This document shows positions 39,672 through 49,373 of a stretch of 64,000 nucleotides of DNA, in pieces; position 1 is the first letter of the stretch, and the number at the start of each line of letters is the position of its first letter. The position numbers and the translations under genes were made by a program. Under the pieces are notes generated by a model. It made no database searches. It had not been told where the DNA came from and worked only from the letters and a program-made list of their open reading frames with translations. The stretch is from Bin5 sp965261695 (GTDB lineage Bacteria > Chloroflexota > Anaerolineae > Caldilineales > Caldilineaceae): assembly GCA_965261695.1 (NCBI GenBank), contig OZ253474.1, positions 4,650,001 through 4,714,000 on the forward strand. The letters are read 5' to 3'.

Positions 39672-40817
39672 ATGTCGAAAACCTATCGCATCGGCGTCAT
39701 CGGTTTTGCCCACATGCACGTCAATCATCTGCTGGAGCGCTTTGCCGTCCATCGGCAGGCGGAACTCGTGGCCTGTGCGGATACACCGCCGCTGGTTCCC
39801 GAACTGCGCACGGCCCGCTATACGCGCGCGTGGAATCTGCGCCACGCGCTCGACGACCTGGGGATGCCGAGGGCATACGACGATTACGGGGAGATGCTGG
39901 AGCAAGAGAGGCCGGACATCGTGATCTGCTGTGCGGAAAATGCGCAGCATCCGGCGGTGGTGGCGGCCTGCGCGCAGAAGGGCGTGCATGTGATGATCGA
40001 AAAGCCGATGGCCTCATCGCTGCAGGACGGCCTGCGCATGGCCAGATCGGCCCGGGCCGCGGGGATCGAGCTGATCGTCAACTGGCCAATCACGTGGCAA
40101 CCGGCCTCGCACAAGGCCAAGCAGCTGATCGACGACGGCGCAATCGGGCGCGTGCTGACGGTCAAGTGGCGGGGCGGCCACCTGGGTCCGCTGGGCGCGG
40201 GCGTCTCGCATCCTGGCGGTGACGAGGGCGGGCAGGCGCTTGCGCGCAAGCTGACCGGCGTCGAACGCGGCGCCTCGTGGTGGCATCAGCGCGCCGCCGG
40301 CGGGGGCGCCATGCTCGACTACTGCTGTTACGGTTCGCTGGTGGCTCGCTGGCTGGTGGGCGAGTCGGCTACAGTCGTGATGGGAATGCGGGCCAATCTG
40401 AATAGCAAGTGGGGCGATGCTGAGGACAACGCGGCCATGATCATTCGTTTCCCGCAGGCGATGGCCCTGTGCGAAGCGTCCTGGACCACTCTCGATCACG
40501 GTGTGTCGCCCGGGCCGATCGTCTATGGCACGGAGGGCACGCTGGCCGTGGACAAGGAGTCGGCCGATCAGGCGGCCCAGGTGCGCGTCGAGAGAGGCGC
40601 TGGCCGCACGGAGTACCACGCCTGTGGGCCGCTGCCGCCCGATCGCATGGATATCGCGCAGGAGTTCATCCACCGGCTGGAGACGGGCGATCCGCTCCAC
40701 CAGACTTTGGACCTCGATTTCAACCTTGAAGTAATGGCGATTCTCGATGCCGGCTTGCGTTCCGCCGAAAGCGGTCGGATGGAAACGGTCGACACGGACG
40801 CGTGGCGGCTGGGATAG
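39672..40817 (+). CDS. Gfo/Idh/MocA-family oxidoreductase
   Basis: The 381-residue protein starts MSKTYRIGVIGFAHMHVNHL, with the Rossmann loop GVIGFAHMH and the conserved EKP in VMIEKPMASS (catalytic Lys ~109). A WWHQRAAGGGAMLDYCCYGS segment corresponds to the conserved G-G-G-x-x-x-D substrate region. It is only distantly related to the preceding dehydrogenase. It lies 52 bases after it and 21 bases before the PhyH gene, consistent with an operon. Confidence 0.87.
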   Translation: MSKTYRIGVIGFAHMHVNHLLERFAVHRQAELVACADTPPLVPELRTARYTRAWNLRHALDDLGMPRAYDDYGEMLEQERPDIVICCAENAQHPAVVAACAQKGVHVMIEKPMASSLQDGLRMARSARAAGIELIVNWPITWQPASHKAKQLIDDGAIGRVLTVKWRGGHLGPLGAGVSHPGGDEGGQALARKLTGVERGASWWHQRAAGGGAMLDYCCYGSLVARWLVGESATVVMGMRANLNSKWGDAEDNAAMIIRFPQAMALCEASWTTLDHGVSPGPIVYGTEGTLAVDKESADQAAQVRVERGAGRTEYHACGPLPPDRMDIAQEFIHRLETGDPLHQTLDLDFNLEVMAILDAGLRSAESGRMETVDTDAWRLG

Positions 40818-40838
40818 GAATGAGCAAAAGGAAGTGCG

Positions 40839-41630
40839 ATGATGATGGATATTCAAACGGCTTTGCACACACTGGGCGTGCGCGAGGATACACTGTCGGC
40901 TGATGAGAAGAGATCGCTCGACGAGGAGGGCTATCTGCCATTGCCGGGCATCCTGACGCCGGAGCAGGTGCAGGCTTTCCGGGCGCGTTTGCAGGCATTG
41001 GAAGAGGCGGAGGGGGAGGAGGCCGGCACGGAAGTGCATCAGGAGGCTGGCACGGCCCGGCTTGCCAATCTGGTGAACAAAGACCCAATCTTCGACTTCT
41101 GTTGGACGCATCCGAAGGTGCTGGCGGCGATGTCTCATGTCTTACGCGGCGACCTGAAGCTGTCATCGCTCAATACGCGCGCGGCGCTGCCCGGCGAAGG
41201 CCTGCAGGCGCTCCACACCGACGGCGCTCAGCAGATTCCCGGCATTGCGCCCTCGCCAGAGGACAGCAGCAAGCGCTATTACGCCTGCAATTCCATCTGG
41301 CTGCTGAGCGATTTCACGCCCGAAAACGGGGCCACGCGGCTGGTGCCTGGCTCCCACAAGCTGGGGCTGGACCCGCGCAAACATCTGGCCGATCCACAGG
41401 CGCCGCATCCGGATGAACTGCTGGTGCTGGGCGAGGCGGGCACGGTCTACGTTTTCAACGCGCAGACCTGGCATGGCGGGACGGTCAACCGCTCGAGCGA
41501 GCCCCGGCGCGCGCTCCACTGCTATTTCTGCTGGCGCAACGTGCCGCAACAAACGGACCAGCGGGCCCTTTTGCGGCCGGAGACGGCCGCGCGCCTCAGC
41601 GAAGCGCAGCGGGTGGTGCTGGATGTGTAG
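40839..41630 (+). CDS. Phytanoyl-CoA dioxygenase (PhyH) family protein
   Basis: The 263-residue Fe(II)/2-oxoglutarate oxygenase has LHTDGAQ (His 126, Asp 128), ENGATRLVPGSHKLG, and TWHGG (His 212), followed by RRALHCYFCWRN, whose Arg would bind 2-oxoglutarate. It hydroxylates small molecules; the substrate is unknown. The ATG at 40839 is followed by a second ATG. It ends in TAG, seven bases from the convergent murJ stop, so the two transcripts probably share a termination zone. Confidence 0.88.
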   Translation: MMMDIQTALHTLGVREDTLSADEKRSLDEEGYLPLPGILTPEQVQAFRARLQALEEAEGEEAGTEVHQEAGTARLANLVNKDPIFDFCWTHPKVLAAMSHVLRGDLKLSSLNTRAALPGEGLQALHTDGAQQIPGIAPSPEDSSKRYYACNSIWLLSDFTPENGATRLVPGSHKLGLDPRKHLADPQAPHPDELLVLGEAGTVYVFNAQTWHGGTVNRSSEPRRALHCYFCWRNVPQQTDQRALLRPETAARLSEAQRVVLDV

Positions 41631-41636
41631 AGGTGG

Positions 41637-43193
41637 TCAACCGGCTGCCGGCCTTCCCGCCAAGCGCAGGCCGCGGCGCATAATCTTCAACGCGGTGACG
41701 ACCTCCGTGCCACCCAGCAGCACGTAGATGCCGAAAAAGGCGAAGCCGCCGCCGCTTGCGCTGGCGAGGATGAAGAGCGGGGGCGGCAATCGCAATTGGT
41801 GAAGCAGCAGCACGACGCCGCACATCCCCAGGCCGCTCACGAGCGCACGGCCCAGCGCCGCGCCGAGCATTGACACGTCGACGCCGTCAACCCGCAGATT
41901 GAGCGCGAACATCGCAGTCGCCAGGACGATAGCCGCAATCGAGGTGGCCCAGGCCAGCCCGGCAATGCCGAATGGTCCGACCAACAGCACGCTCATCCCC
42001 ACATTCACGACCATCCAGCACAGCGTTGCCCACATCGGCACATGCGTGTTGTGTCTCGCGAAGAAGGTCAGCGCCAGCATGTCGTAAGAGGCTTCGCCCA
42101 GCAGGCGCACGGAAAAGATCGCCATCAACAGATAGACGAGCGCGCTGGATTCAGGCCCAAACGCCCCCCGCTCGAAGAGGAAAGACACAGCCGGTCGCCC
42201 CAGTACGAGCAATCCCACCGCAGCCGGAAGCAGGAGCAGCCAGGTGGCGCGCAAACCCTGTGTGACGGTCTGGCGCAGTTGTTGGCCTGCGCCCGTGTTG
42301 TGCTGTTCGGCCATGGTGGGAAAGATCACCTGGGAAATGGCGGCGGCGAAAAGAGACTTTGGCATCGACAACATCACCAGCATGGCATAGTAGAAGGAGG
42401 CGATACTGCCGGCCGCCAGCGGAGATGCCAGGCGGATGAAGATCAGGTCTACCGCCTGGAACGCGCCCAGAGTCGCAACGCGCGGCCCCATCAGCCGAAC
42501 TACTTCGCGCACGCCAGGCAGGCGCAGATCGATCTGCAAGCGCAGGCGTACGCCGAGGCGCGTCAGCGCCGGAATCTGCACGAGCACGGTCAGCGACGCG
42601 CCCAGGACGCTTCCCCAAGCCATGCCGTAGACGCCCCAGAGCGGCACGAGCGCGAACAGGCCGACAATCTGCCCCAGGTCGATCAGGACGCGCCCCAATG
42701 CCGGGGTCAGAAAGTGCTGGTGGGCGTGGAGCAGGCTGGCGAAGACGCCGGAGAGGCTGATCAGCAGCGCGGCCAGCAGGAATATGCGCATCATCTGCGC
42801 GGTGAGTTGTTGCGTTTCTGCGGGGAAATGAGGCGCCAGCACGACGCGGATGAGCCAGGGCGCGGCCGCGATCGCCAGCAGACAGGCCGCGCCCATGACG
42901 ATCATCGTCAGGGTCAGGACGGTGTTGGCGAGCGAGGCGGCTTGGCGGCGCCGGGACTGGGTGAGGTAACCGGAGTAGACGGGGATGAACGCGGCGGAGA
43001 GCGCGCCGGCGGCTAGGAGTGCGAGCAAGAGTTCGGGCAGCTGATTGGCGGTGGCGAAGGCGTCGACTTCGGGGCCGGTTCCGAACAGGCGGGTTGTCAC
43101 CAGCAGCTTGACGAAGCCTGTGATTTTGTCCAGCCCGAAGATGAAAAAGACAAGGAATGAGGAGCGGACAAGGTGGCGTGTGCGGGACATCAA
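41637..43193 (-). CDS. murJ: MurJ lipid II flippase
   Basis: The 518-residue protein has about 14 membrane helices and the MurJ/MviN signatures (LDKITGFVKLLVTTRLFGTG; ANQLPELLLALLAAGALSAA FIPVYSGYL; LLHAHQHFLTPALG). It moves lipid-linked peptidoglycan precursors across the cytoplasmic membrane. The start at ATG 43193 is followed by a second Met. It is transcribed after the LysM/PA14 gene (43288) on the same strand with 94 bases between. Its presence implies lipid II-based wall synthesis in this organism. Confidence 0.9.
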   Translation of the reverse strand: MMSRTRHLVRSSFLVFFIFGLDKITGFVKLLVTTRLFGTGPEVDAFATANQLPELLLALLAAGALSAAFIPVYSGYLTQSRRRQAASLANTVLTLTMIVMGAACLLAIAAAPWLIRVVLAPHFPAETQQLTAQMMRIFLLAALLISLSGVFASLLHAHQHFLTPALGRVLIDLGQIVGLFALVPLWGVYGMAWGSVLGASLTVLVQIPALTRLGVRLRLQIDLRLPGVREVVRLMGPRVATLGAFQAVDLIFIRLASPLAAGSIASFYYAMLVMLSMPKSLFAAAISQVIFPTMAEQHNTGAGQQLRQTVTQGLRATWLLLLPAAVGLLVLGRPAVSFLFERGAFGPESSALVYLLMAIFSVRLLGEASYDMLALTFFARHNTHVPMWATLCWMVVNVGMSVLLVGPFGIAGLAWATSIAAIVLATAMFALNLRVDGVDVSMLGAALGRALVSGLGMCGVVLLLHQLRLPPPLFILASASGGGFAFFGIYVLLGGTEVVTALKIMRRGLRLAGRPAAG

Positions 43194-43287
43194 GTGGCTC
43201 GAAGGGTGGCCGAAGGGTGTTTGGAGGACACGCGCGGAAAGGGAGAGAGTGTCAAGTTCCCAATCCCTTTCCCACGGTCCACCCAGC

Positions 43288-45492
43288 CTATTTGAGCGTC
43301 CAGGTTCCTCCGTTCAATGCCTCGAGCGAGTGGAGGGCAAAGTCAAGTTCGGTGGCCTCGTTGTGATGGTCCGCCAAGCATGAATCGACAGGATCGCTCA
43401 CGAGCAAGAAGCCGTTTTCGTACTGTTGAATCACGGCGCAGAAGCCTCGTTCTGCGGCTGTGGCCCAGCCCACGTCCCCAAATACTTCGTCATCGTTTTC
43501 CCAGAGATAGCCGAAGCCGAGCAGGGGAGCTTGCAGACCTTCGGGCGGGTCGCCGCGGGCGCCTGTATATTCCTGATCGTCCCAGTCATCGTCGAAGCGG
43601 GTCCAGCCCTCGTCGTTGGCAAAGACGAAGACGGCGTCATCATTCTGCTGCCAGATCATGTGGCCGTGTTGGAAGGGTTGCCACGAGCTCCAGACGACGA
43701 CGCCGTCGGCAAGCGGGCATCCGTATTCGTCCTGATTCCAGAGGTGGTCCAGCTTTTCGTGGGACTGAAAACGACAGCGGAGGTCCCAAGTGCTGTCATT
43801 CAGCGCCATAAGGGAATTGTCAGCCAGCAGCGTCTCTTTTGACTCAAGGCCTTCCTCCACGAAGGAACAGTCGCTCTCGGGGTGGCGAGCAAGCAAGTAG
43901 CCTCTTTTGAACAGTTGAACCGCAGCGCACAGGCCCTCCTCGACGTCGCTTGCCCAGCCCAGATCGGCGAACACATCGTCATTGTTCTCCCACAGGTAGC
44001 CGTAGCCGCGCTCAGGAGACTGCAAGCCTTCGGGCGCTGTGCCCCGCGTCCCGGAAAGGGTCTGTTCGTTCCAATCATCGGAGAAGCGGGTCCACGCACC
44101 ATCGTTGACAAAGACGTAGACGGCATCTTCATTGTGTTGCCACATCATGTGACCGCGCTGGAAGGGTTGCAAGGTCGTCCACCAAATCGTTGCGGCGTCC
44201 ACGACACATCCGAGCGTGGACTGATGCCAGAAAGGTGCCAGCGCGCTATCGGGTTGGCCCACACAGACCCGTTCCCACGCTCCAGCGTCGAGCGATTGCA
44301 GGGTCGCCCGGTTGTAAGGAGTCTCCGAGGCGAAGTTGTGCGTGCCGTCGTGGCAGGAGTCGCCGGTGTCGGCACGCAGCAAGGCGCCATTCTCGTACTC
44401 CTGGATCAGGGCGCAAAAGCCCTTCTCCGCGTCAGTTGCCCAGCCCACGCCAGCGAACACTTCGTCATTTGTCTCCCACAGATGGCCGAATCCGCGCACG
44501 GGAGACTGCAATCCCTCTGACGGTGTCCCCCGAACGCCGGAAAGCTCCTGGTCGTCCCAACTATCGGTGTATGATTTCCAGTTCCCATCGCTGGTGTACA
44601 CAAACAACTCATCCTTGCCCAAGTGCCAGATCATCTGGCCTTTCTGCAAGCGCTGCCAGGCCGACCAGACTGTCTGCGCCTCTGCCGTCGGGCATCCGAG
44701 CGCGGAATGGGACCAGCTTAACTTGAGATCGTCGTGGGGTTGAATCTCGCAGTCGGGGTCTTCCTGCTCAATTTGCTCCCACCATACTGAAATGGAGGCA
44801 ACTCCTTCGGCTTCGAAGTACTCGACGCGAATCGTGTGACTGCCTGCGGTCAGAGTCGTGTCGCTGACGGTCGTGGAGGCCGGATGGGCGTTCCAGTCTT
44901 CCAGCAGCACGGTATCATCCACGTAGATACGCACGCCATCATCGGAGCGGGCGGAGAAGCGGTAGCTGCCAGCCTCAAATTCGACAGCGGCCGTCCAGGA
45001 GACGCTGAAGCTGTCGCTGGAGACGGTGGTGTCGGGGCTGCCCGACTCCCAATCGAAGTGGATAGCTGCATCCTGTCGAGTCAGGAGGATATTGCCGCTC
45101 AGTTCCTGGCCGCCGTAGTACTTGCCTGTCCAATTGGCGGCGGTGCCGGTGGGTTGCGACGTGGTCGGCGTGGAAGGCGCCTCCTGCCCCGAAAGGTCTT
45201 CAGCGTGGGGAATGCAGAGTTGCTGTCCGACGTAAATGGTGTTCGCCTCTGTGATGTCGTTGGCCTGTGACAGAACCGCGAGCGAAACGCCGGCATTCTC
45301 GGCAATGCGGGAGAGCATCTCTCCTGCCGCGACCGTATGCCTGCTGGCGCAGGCTGTACCCGGGGCCTGCTCTGCCGTCTTTATGGCGCCTGCACTGACG
45401 CTCTGCGGCAGCAAGGACAGCAGCAGCGCTGCCGCGACGACCGCGAGTTGCGTCCGGTGGGTCCAGATTTGAAGCGAAGTTTGTGAGCGCAT
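43288..45492 (-). CDS. Secreted LysM-PA14 protein with three ~145-residue repeats
   Basis: The 734-residue protein has a signal peptide (residues 1-35), a LysM domain (SRHTVAAGEMLSRIAENAGV...TIYVGQQLCIP, ~48-94), a PA14-like domain (NWTGKYYGGQELSGNILLTR...ARSDDGVRIYVDDTVLLEDW, ~118-240) and three homologous units (~247-390, ~411-545, ~575-705). Each unit has a G-C-P/V...W.. W..L/F..G.M.W segment, a variable loop and EGLQ(S/A)P..G(F/Y)G.LWE.(N/D)(D/E)VF. LysM binds peptidoglycan and PA14 carbohydrates, so it is likely a wall-associated adhesin or sensor. ATG 45492 has CAGGA upstream. Confidence 0.8.
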   Translation of the reverse strand: MRSQTSLQIWTHRTQLAVVAAALLLSLLPQSVSAGAIKTAEQAPGTACASRHTVAAGEMLSRIAENAGVSLAVLSQANDITEANTIYVGQQLCIPHAEDLSGQEAPSTPTTSQPTGTAANWTGKYYGGQELSGNILLTRQDAAIHFDWESGSPDTTVSSDSFSVSWTAAVEFEAGSYRFSARSDDGVRIYVDDTVLLEDWNAHPASTTVSDTTLTAGSHTIRVEYFEAEGVASISVWWEQIEQEDPDCEIQPHDDLKLSWSHSALGCPTAEAQTVWSAWQRLQKGQMIWHLGKDELFVYTSDGNWKSYTDSWDDQELSGVRGTPSEGLQSPVRGFGHLWETNDEVFAGVGWATDAEKGFCALIQEYENGALLRADTGDSCHDGTHNFASETPYNRATLQSLDAGAWERVCVGQPDSALAPFWHQSTLGCVVDAATIWWTTLQPFQRGHMMWQHNEDAVYVFVNDGAWTRFSDDWNEQTLSGTRGTAPEGLQSPERGYGYLWENNDDVFADLGWASDVEEGLCAAVQLFKRGYLLARHPESDCSFVEEGLESKETLLADNSLMALNDSTWDLRCRFQSHEKLDHLWNQDEYGCPLADGVVVWSSWQPFQHGHMIWQQNDDAVFVFANDEGWTRFDDDWDDQEYTGARGDPPEGLQAPLLGFGYLWENDDEVFGDVGWATAAERGFCAVIQQYENGFLLVSDPVDSCLADHHNEATELDFALHSLEALNGGTWTLK

Positions 45493-45791
45493 CTGTCATT
45501 CCTGTCTGAATTTGGCTTGACTTCAAAGTCGGAGGGCCCTTCTTTCAGTCTGAATGACATTCTGCAATGTTTGGCGGCGGAAGTCAAAAGAAGGCCGACG
45601 ATTTGGGGCGGGCTTTGAGAATAGCGTTTTCGGTTGGAATTCAAGTATTCCACTCTGGAGAGTGTCTGCTTGCGGCCAGAAAACTGGTCAAGAAAGGTCC
45701 GAAGTCTGTGGCGCGCAATATGCCTACGATCTGTCTACGAATTAAAATACTCTTTTGACGAAAGGTCGGAAACGTCCGGTTTCCGGCAGTG
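45493..45791. other. Divergent intergenic region
   Basis: This ~300-base gap separates the LysM/PA14 gene from the DUF2905 gene. Apart from the promoter listed at 45792-45820 I see no gene; short frames here have no ribosome-binding sites. Confidence 0.5.
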
Positions 45792-45820
45792 TTCAACGGC
45801 GCAGGACCGTCTGTTATAAT
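45792..45820 (+). promoter_or_regulatory. Sigma-70 promoter for DUF2905/methyltransferase genes
   Basis: TTCAAC (45792-45797), a 17-base spacer and a perfect TATAAT (45815-45820) lie 55 bases upstream of the DUF2905 ATG. Confidence 0.6.
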
Positions 45821-45875
45821 GGAGGTCTTTCGTCTCGAAGCACGACGGGGCCGGTTGGTCGCTGGCGGAAAGCAC

Positions 45876-46082
45876 ATGGCGAGGTGGTTGATCATTCTGG
45901 GCGCAATCCTGTTGATCTTCGGGGCGATGTTGCAGGTTGCACCCTGGCTCTTCGGCTGGTTCGGCAAGCTGCCCGGCGACATTAGCATAGAGTCAGGTTC
46001 GGTGAGGATATTCGTACCGATCACTTCGATGCTGCTTGTAAGTATCACCTTGACTCTGCTGCTGAATCTGCTGAATCGTTAA
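45876..46082 (+). CDS. DUF2905 small membrane protein
   Basis: The 68-residue protein (MARWLIILGAILLIFGAMLQ...LFGWFGKLPGDISIESGSVRIFVPI...LLLNLLNR) matches DUF2905: two membrane helices around the conserved GKLPGDI and a P-I turn. Its role is unknown. ATG 45876 has GGAAAG upstream. It lies five bases before the methyltransferase gene. Confidence 0.88.
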   Translation: MARWLIILGAILLIFGAMLQVAPWLFGWFGKLPGDISIESGSVRIFVPITSMLLVSITLTLLLNLLNR

Positions 46083-46087
46083 CGAAT

Positions 46088-46864
46088 GTGGGTGCATCGA
46101 CATTGAATACGGCAAGACTGATCGAAAAGTGGAAGGCTGAGGAAGGGAAACCATTCATTGGCTGGGACTTTTCCTATCTTGATGGGCGTATGCTGATGGA
46201 AGAGCCATCATGGTCCTATACGGGTCGCGCCAGACAGTTGATGCGGCGGGCGTCGTCCGTGCTTAACATCGGTACCGGCGGCGGCGAGCGTCTGCTCTCG
46301 ATGAGGGACAGTTGGCCAGGCATCGTTGCGGTTACTGAAGGCTATCCGCCCAACGTCAATTTGGCGTGCGAACGGTTGAAGCCACTGGGCGTGCGCGTTA
46401 TCGAGGCCGACTGTGACGAGGTCAGTCCGATGCCATTCCAGGACGGCGAGTACGCGCTTGTGCTGAACCGTCATGCGGCTCTTCATGTCGATGAAATCGC
46501 GCGTATTCTCATTCGAGGCGGCAGACTGTTGACCCGGCAAGTGCATGGCCTTTGGGCGCACGATCTTCTGGAGGCCTTTGGCGCGAGACCGCAGTGGCCG
46601 GACGCAACGCCGGAGATGTATATCCCGCGGCTGCAAACTGCGGGATTCGATCTTTTTAACGTGCTGGAATGGTCTGGTAAGCTGGCGTTTACTGATGTGG
46701 GGGCGGTCGTCTACTTTCTGAAGGCCGTTCCGTGGCTTGTTCCCGGTTTCTCAGTTGACGGTCATGCCGATAGTTTGGTGGCGTTGCAAAAAAAGATTGA
46801 TGCGCAAGGGCTGCTGGTGTACTGGGCAAGCAACTATCAGATCGAAGCCAGGAAGCAGGAGTGA
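46088..46864 (+). CDS. Class I SAM-dependent methyltransferase
   Basis: The 258-residue protein has the SAM motif VLNIGTGGGERLL (~60-72), an acidic second motif (VIEADCDE) and a DGEYALVLNRHAALHV segment as motif IV. The IGTGGGE variant (instead of D-x-G-x-G) and the W-D-F-S-Y-L-D start are typical of small-molecule methylases in this group of bacteria. The start is GTG 46088. The substrate is not predictable. Confidence 0.83.
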   Translation: MGASTLNTARLIEKWKAEEGKPFIGWDFSYLDGRMLMEEPSWSYTGRARQLMRRASSVLNIGTGGGERLLSMRDSWPGIVAVTEGYPPNVNLACERLKPLGVRVIEADCDEVSPMPFQDGEYALVLNRHAALHVDEIARILIRGGRLLTRQVHGLWAHDLLEAFGARPQWPDATPEMYIPRLQTAGFDLFNVLEWSGKLAFTDVGAVVYFLKAVPWLVPGFSVDGHADSLVALQKKIDAQGLLVYWASNYQIEARKQE

Positions 46865-46942
46865 GCACGGGTTCAATTGTCGGCGGAAACGACCCGAGCG
46901 TAGGGCTCGAGGCTGATCCTGGCCTACAGCGGCTCGCCATGT

Positions 46943-49279
46943 TTATCGCTTGAAAACCTCCGCTAACTTCCGGAAGAGATTAGACGTCCGGATTGCCCTG
47001 TACCCTGGCCGCAGGCGCACTTCGACCGCACATGCTTTGAGTTCAGGCTCTTGTGAGAGGGGATCGACTGCTGCCAGTGTTAAATTGTTGGCGGCGCTGA
47101 AGTGGTTTGCCATGCGTCCCCAATGGAAGGGCATGAAGCAAGCGCCTGGGCGAATCTTGTCAGTCACGCGGGCCTTGGCCCAGACCGCGCCCCTGCGCGA
47201 GCGAACTTCTACCACGTCCTCATTTTCGATCTCACGCAGCACTGCATCGACGGGGTGAATCTCCAGGAACGGTTCACGCGCCCCCTTCAGCAGGCTTTCC
47301 GACTTACCGGTTCGGGTCATCGTATGCCACTGATTGCGCACGCGGCCGGTAGTCAGGAGCAGAGGATATCTCCGGTTTGGCAGTTCGGCGGGCGGCACGA
47401 ACTCGGGCGTATGGAATGTCGCCCTGCCGTCGGCAGTGGCGAAGACCGCGCGCTCGTCGCGTGCGTCGGTGTCCGGCGCCGCCACATCCGGCCCACCCGC
47501 GGAGGCAAACACTGTGTCCTCGGTCTGGCTGGACCTTTCTTCGTGTAGTCCAGCGTAGAGTCTCACGGTGCCGGGATGGTCAGGGTTGGGCACAGGCCAC
47601 TGGAGCGGCCCTTCTACTTGCAGGCGGCGCGAGCTGACGCCGCTGTAGTCGCAGACGCGTCCTCTGGTCAGTTGTGTGAACTCGTCAAAGACGTCGGCGG
47701 ACGACTCGTAAGCGAAGGCGTGCGCAAAGCCCATCGCCGCGGCCACGTCGGCCACAATTCGCCAGTCCGGCCTGGCCTGACCGACAGGATCGACCATGCG
47801 AGGCAGGTAGGTGATGCGCCGCTCCGAGTTGGTCATCACGCCTTCGCGTTCGGACCACTGGGCGGCCGGCAGGAGCACGTGGGCATACCGGGTTGTGTCG
47901 GTCGGATGGTAGGCATCGGTTACGATCAACAGATCGAGCTTTTTCATGGCCGCCTCGATCACGTCGATGTTGGGCATGGAGACGAGCGGATTGGTGCACA
48001 TGATCCACATTGCTTTGATCTCGCCCCTGGCCGCGGCTTCGAACATATCGACCGCGGCCAAACCCGGTTTGTCGGCGATGCGACCTGGCGGGGTCTGCCA
48101 GAAGCCTTCCATCTCTTGACGATGCTGCGGGTTGGTGAGCAAACGATAGCCGGGCAGCAGGTGGGATAGTCCACCGGCTTCGCGCCCGCCCATGGCGTTT
48201 GGTTGCCCGGTGAGCGAAAAGGGGCCGCTGCCCGGTTTCCCGATCTTACCGGTCGCGAGGTGCAGATTGATGACAGCCTGGTTCTTGGCAACGCCGTTCA
48301 CGCTTTGGTTCAGTCCCATGCTCCAGAAGGAGAGCACGCCGTGCGCATCCCCGAAGAGTCGCGCCGCCTGGATCAGGTCGCTTTCGGAGATGTCGCAGAC
48401 TTTGGCCGCAGCCTCGGTAGAGACTTGGAGCACCTCGCTCAGTAGTTGGTCAAAGCCGTTGGTGTGCTCTGCGATGAAATTGTGATCGATCCTGTCTGCG
48501 CTGTGCAGGAGGCGCAGCATCGCGTTGAGCAGCACGACATCCGTACCGGGCCGAATCGGCAGAAAGAGATCGGCGATGGCGGCTGTACGGGTCTCCCTGG
48601 GGTCGACCACGATCACCTTGACGTTGTCGGGGTCGCTTTTCTTGCGTCGCTTTATGCGATTGAATAGGACCGGATGACAATCGGCTGTGTTACTGCCAAT
48701 AAGGAAGAAGCAGTCGGCGCGGTCAATGTCCTCGTAGGCCGGCGGCGGGCCATCCGAGCCGAGCGCAGAGACGTATCCGACGACGGCGGAGGCCATGCAG
48801 AGGCGCGAGTTGGCGTCGAAGTTGTTGGAGCCGATGAAGCCCTTGAGCAGCTTGTTGGCGACGTAGTAATCTTCGGTGGTGAACTGGCCGGAGCCGTAGA
48901 ACGCGACCGACTCTGGGCCGTACTGCCGTACAATCCGCTTGAGGTTGTCGGCGATGTAGGCCGTGGCATGCTCCCATGCCACGCTTTCGAAAGCGCTGCC
49001 AGCAGGCGGCGCGCCGTTTTTCCTCGCGGGCGCCCGCATCAGCGGTTCTCGAATGCGGTCCGCGGTATCGAGCGCGCCGGGCAGGTGTATCGGCTTGAGG
49101 CAAAGATCGCCCTGGGAGGAGGGATGATCGGGATCGCCGAGGACTTTTGCGACCTTGCCATCCTTGGTGCCGACACGCAGGCCGCACCCGACGCCGCAGT
49201 AGGGGCAGTATGTATTGTGCCAGCGGTCGATCTGGCCGCCGGTTGCACCACTGCGCGTAGAGCCGTTTCGTGGGGCCAT
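46943..49279 (-). CDS. Assimilatory nitrate reductase, molybdopterin catalytic subunit
   Basis: The 778-residue protein has the N-terminal [4Fe-4S] motif C25-x2-C28-x3-C32-x27-C60 (YCPYCGVGC...GDLCLKP), a Mo-bis-MGD oxidoreductase core (RLCMASAVVGY, LFNRIKRRKKSDPDNVKVIV, FWSMGLNQSVNGVAKNQAVI, GQPNAMGGREAGG) and a C-terminal molydop-binding domain (TGRVRNQWHTMTRTGKS). The length and the GQPNAMGGRE motif fit NarB/NasA. It reduces nitrate to nitrite in the cytoplasm. ATG 49279 has AGGGA upstream; the longer frame to 49453 has an atypical Pro-rich start. No FAD or [2Fe-2S] extension, so ferredoxin is the likely donor. Confidence 0.88.
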   Translation of the reverse strand: MAPRNGSTRSGATGGQIDRWHNTYCPYCGVGCGLRVGTKDGKVAKVLGDPDHPSSQGDLCLKPIHLPGALDTADRIREPLMRAPARKNGAPPAGSAFESVAWEHATAYIADNLKRIVRQYGPESVAFYGSGQFTTEDYYVANKLLKGFIGSNNFDANSRLCMASAVVGYVSALGSDGPPPAYEDIDRADCFFLIGSNTADCHPVLFNRIKRRKKSDPDNVKVIVVDPRETRTAAIADLFLPIRPGTDVVLLNAMLRLLHSADRIDHNFIAEHTNGFDQLLSEVLQVSTEAAAKVCDISESDLIQAARLFGDAHGVLSFWSMGLNQSVNGVAKNQAVINLHLATGKIGKPGSGPFSLTGQPNAMGGREAGGLSHLLPGYRLLTNPQHRQEMEGFWQTPPGRIADKPGLAAVDMFEAAARGEIKAMWIMCTNPLVSMPNIDVIEAAMKKLDLLIVTDAYHPTDTTRYAHVLLPAAQWSEREGVMTNSERRITYLPRMVDPVGQARPDWRIVADVAAAMGFAHAFAYESSADVFDEFTQLTRGRVCDYSGVSSRRLQVEGPLQWPVPNPDHPGTVRLYAGLHEERSSQTEDTVFASAGGPDVAAPDTDARDERAVFATADGRATFHTPEFVPPAELPNRRYPLLLTTGRVRNQWHTMTRTGKSESLLKGAREPFLEIHPVDAVLREIENEDVVEVRSRRGAVWAKARVTDKIRPGACFMPFHWGRMANHFSAANNLTLAAVDPLSQEPELKACAVEVRLRPGYRAIRTSNLFRKLAEVFKR

Positions 49280-49373
49280 GACATTCCCTAAAATGATGTG
49301 GGCGTCGCCTCGGGATGGTCCGACGCAGGTTTCAGGTGACGCGTGTTCTGTCAACGCGGCTGCTGTCAGGCGA

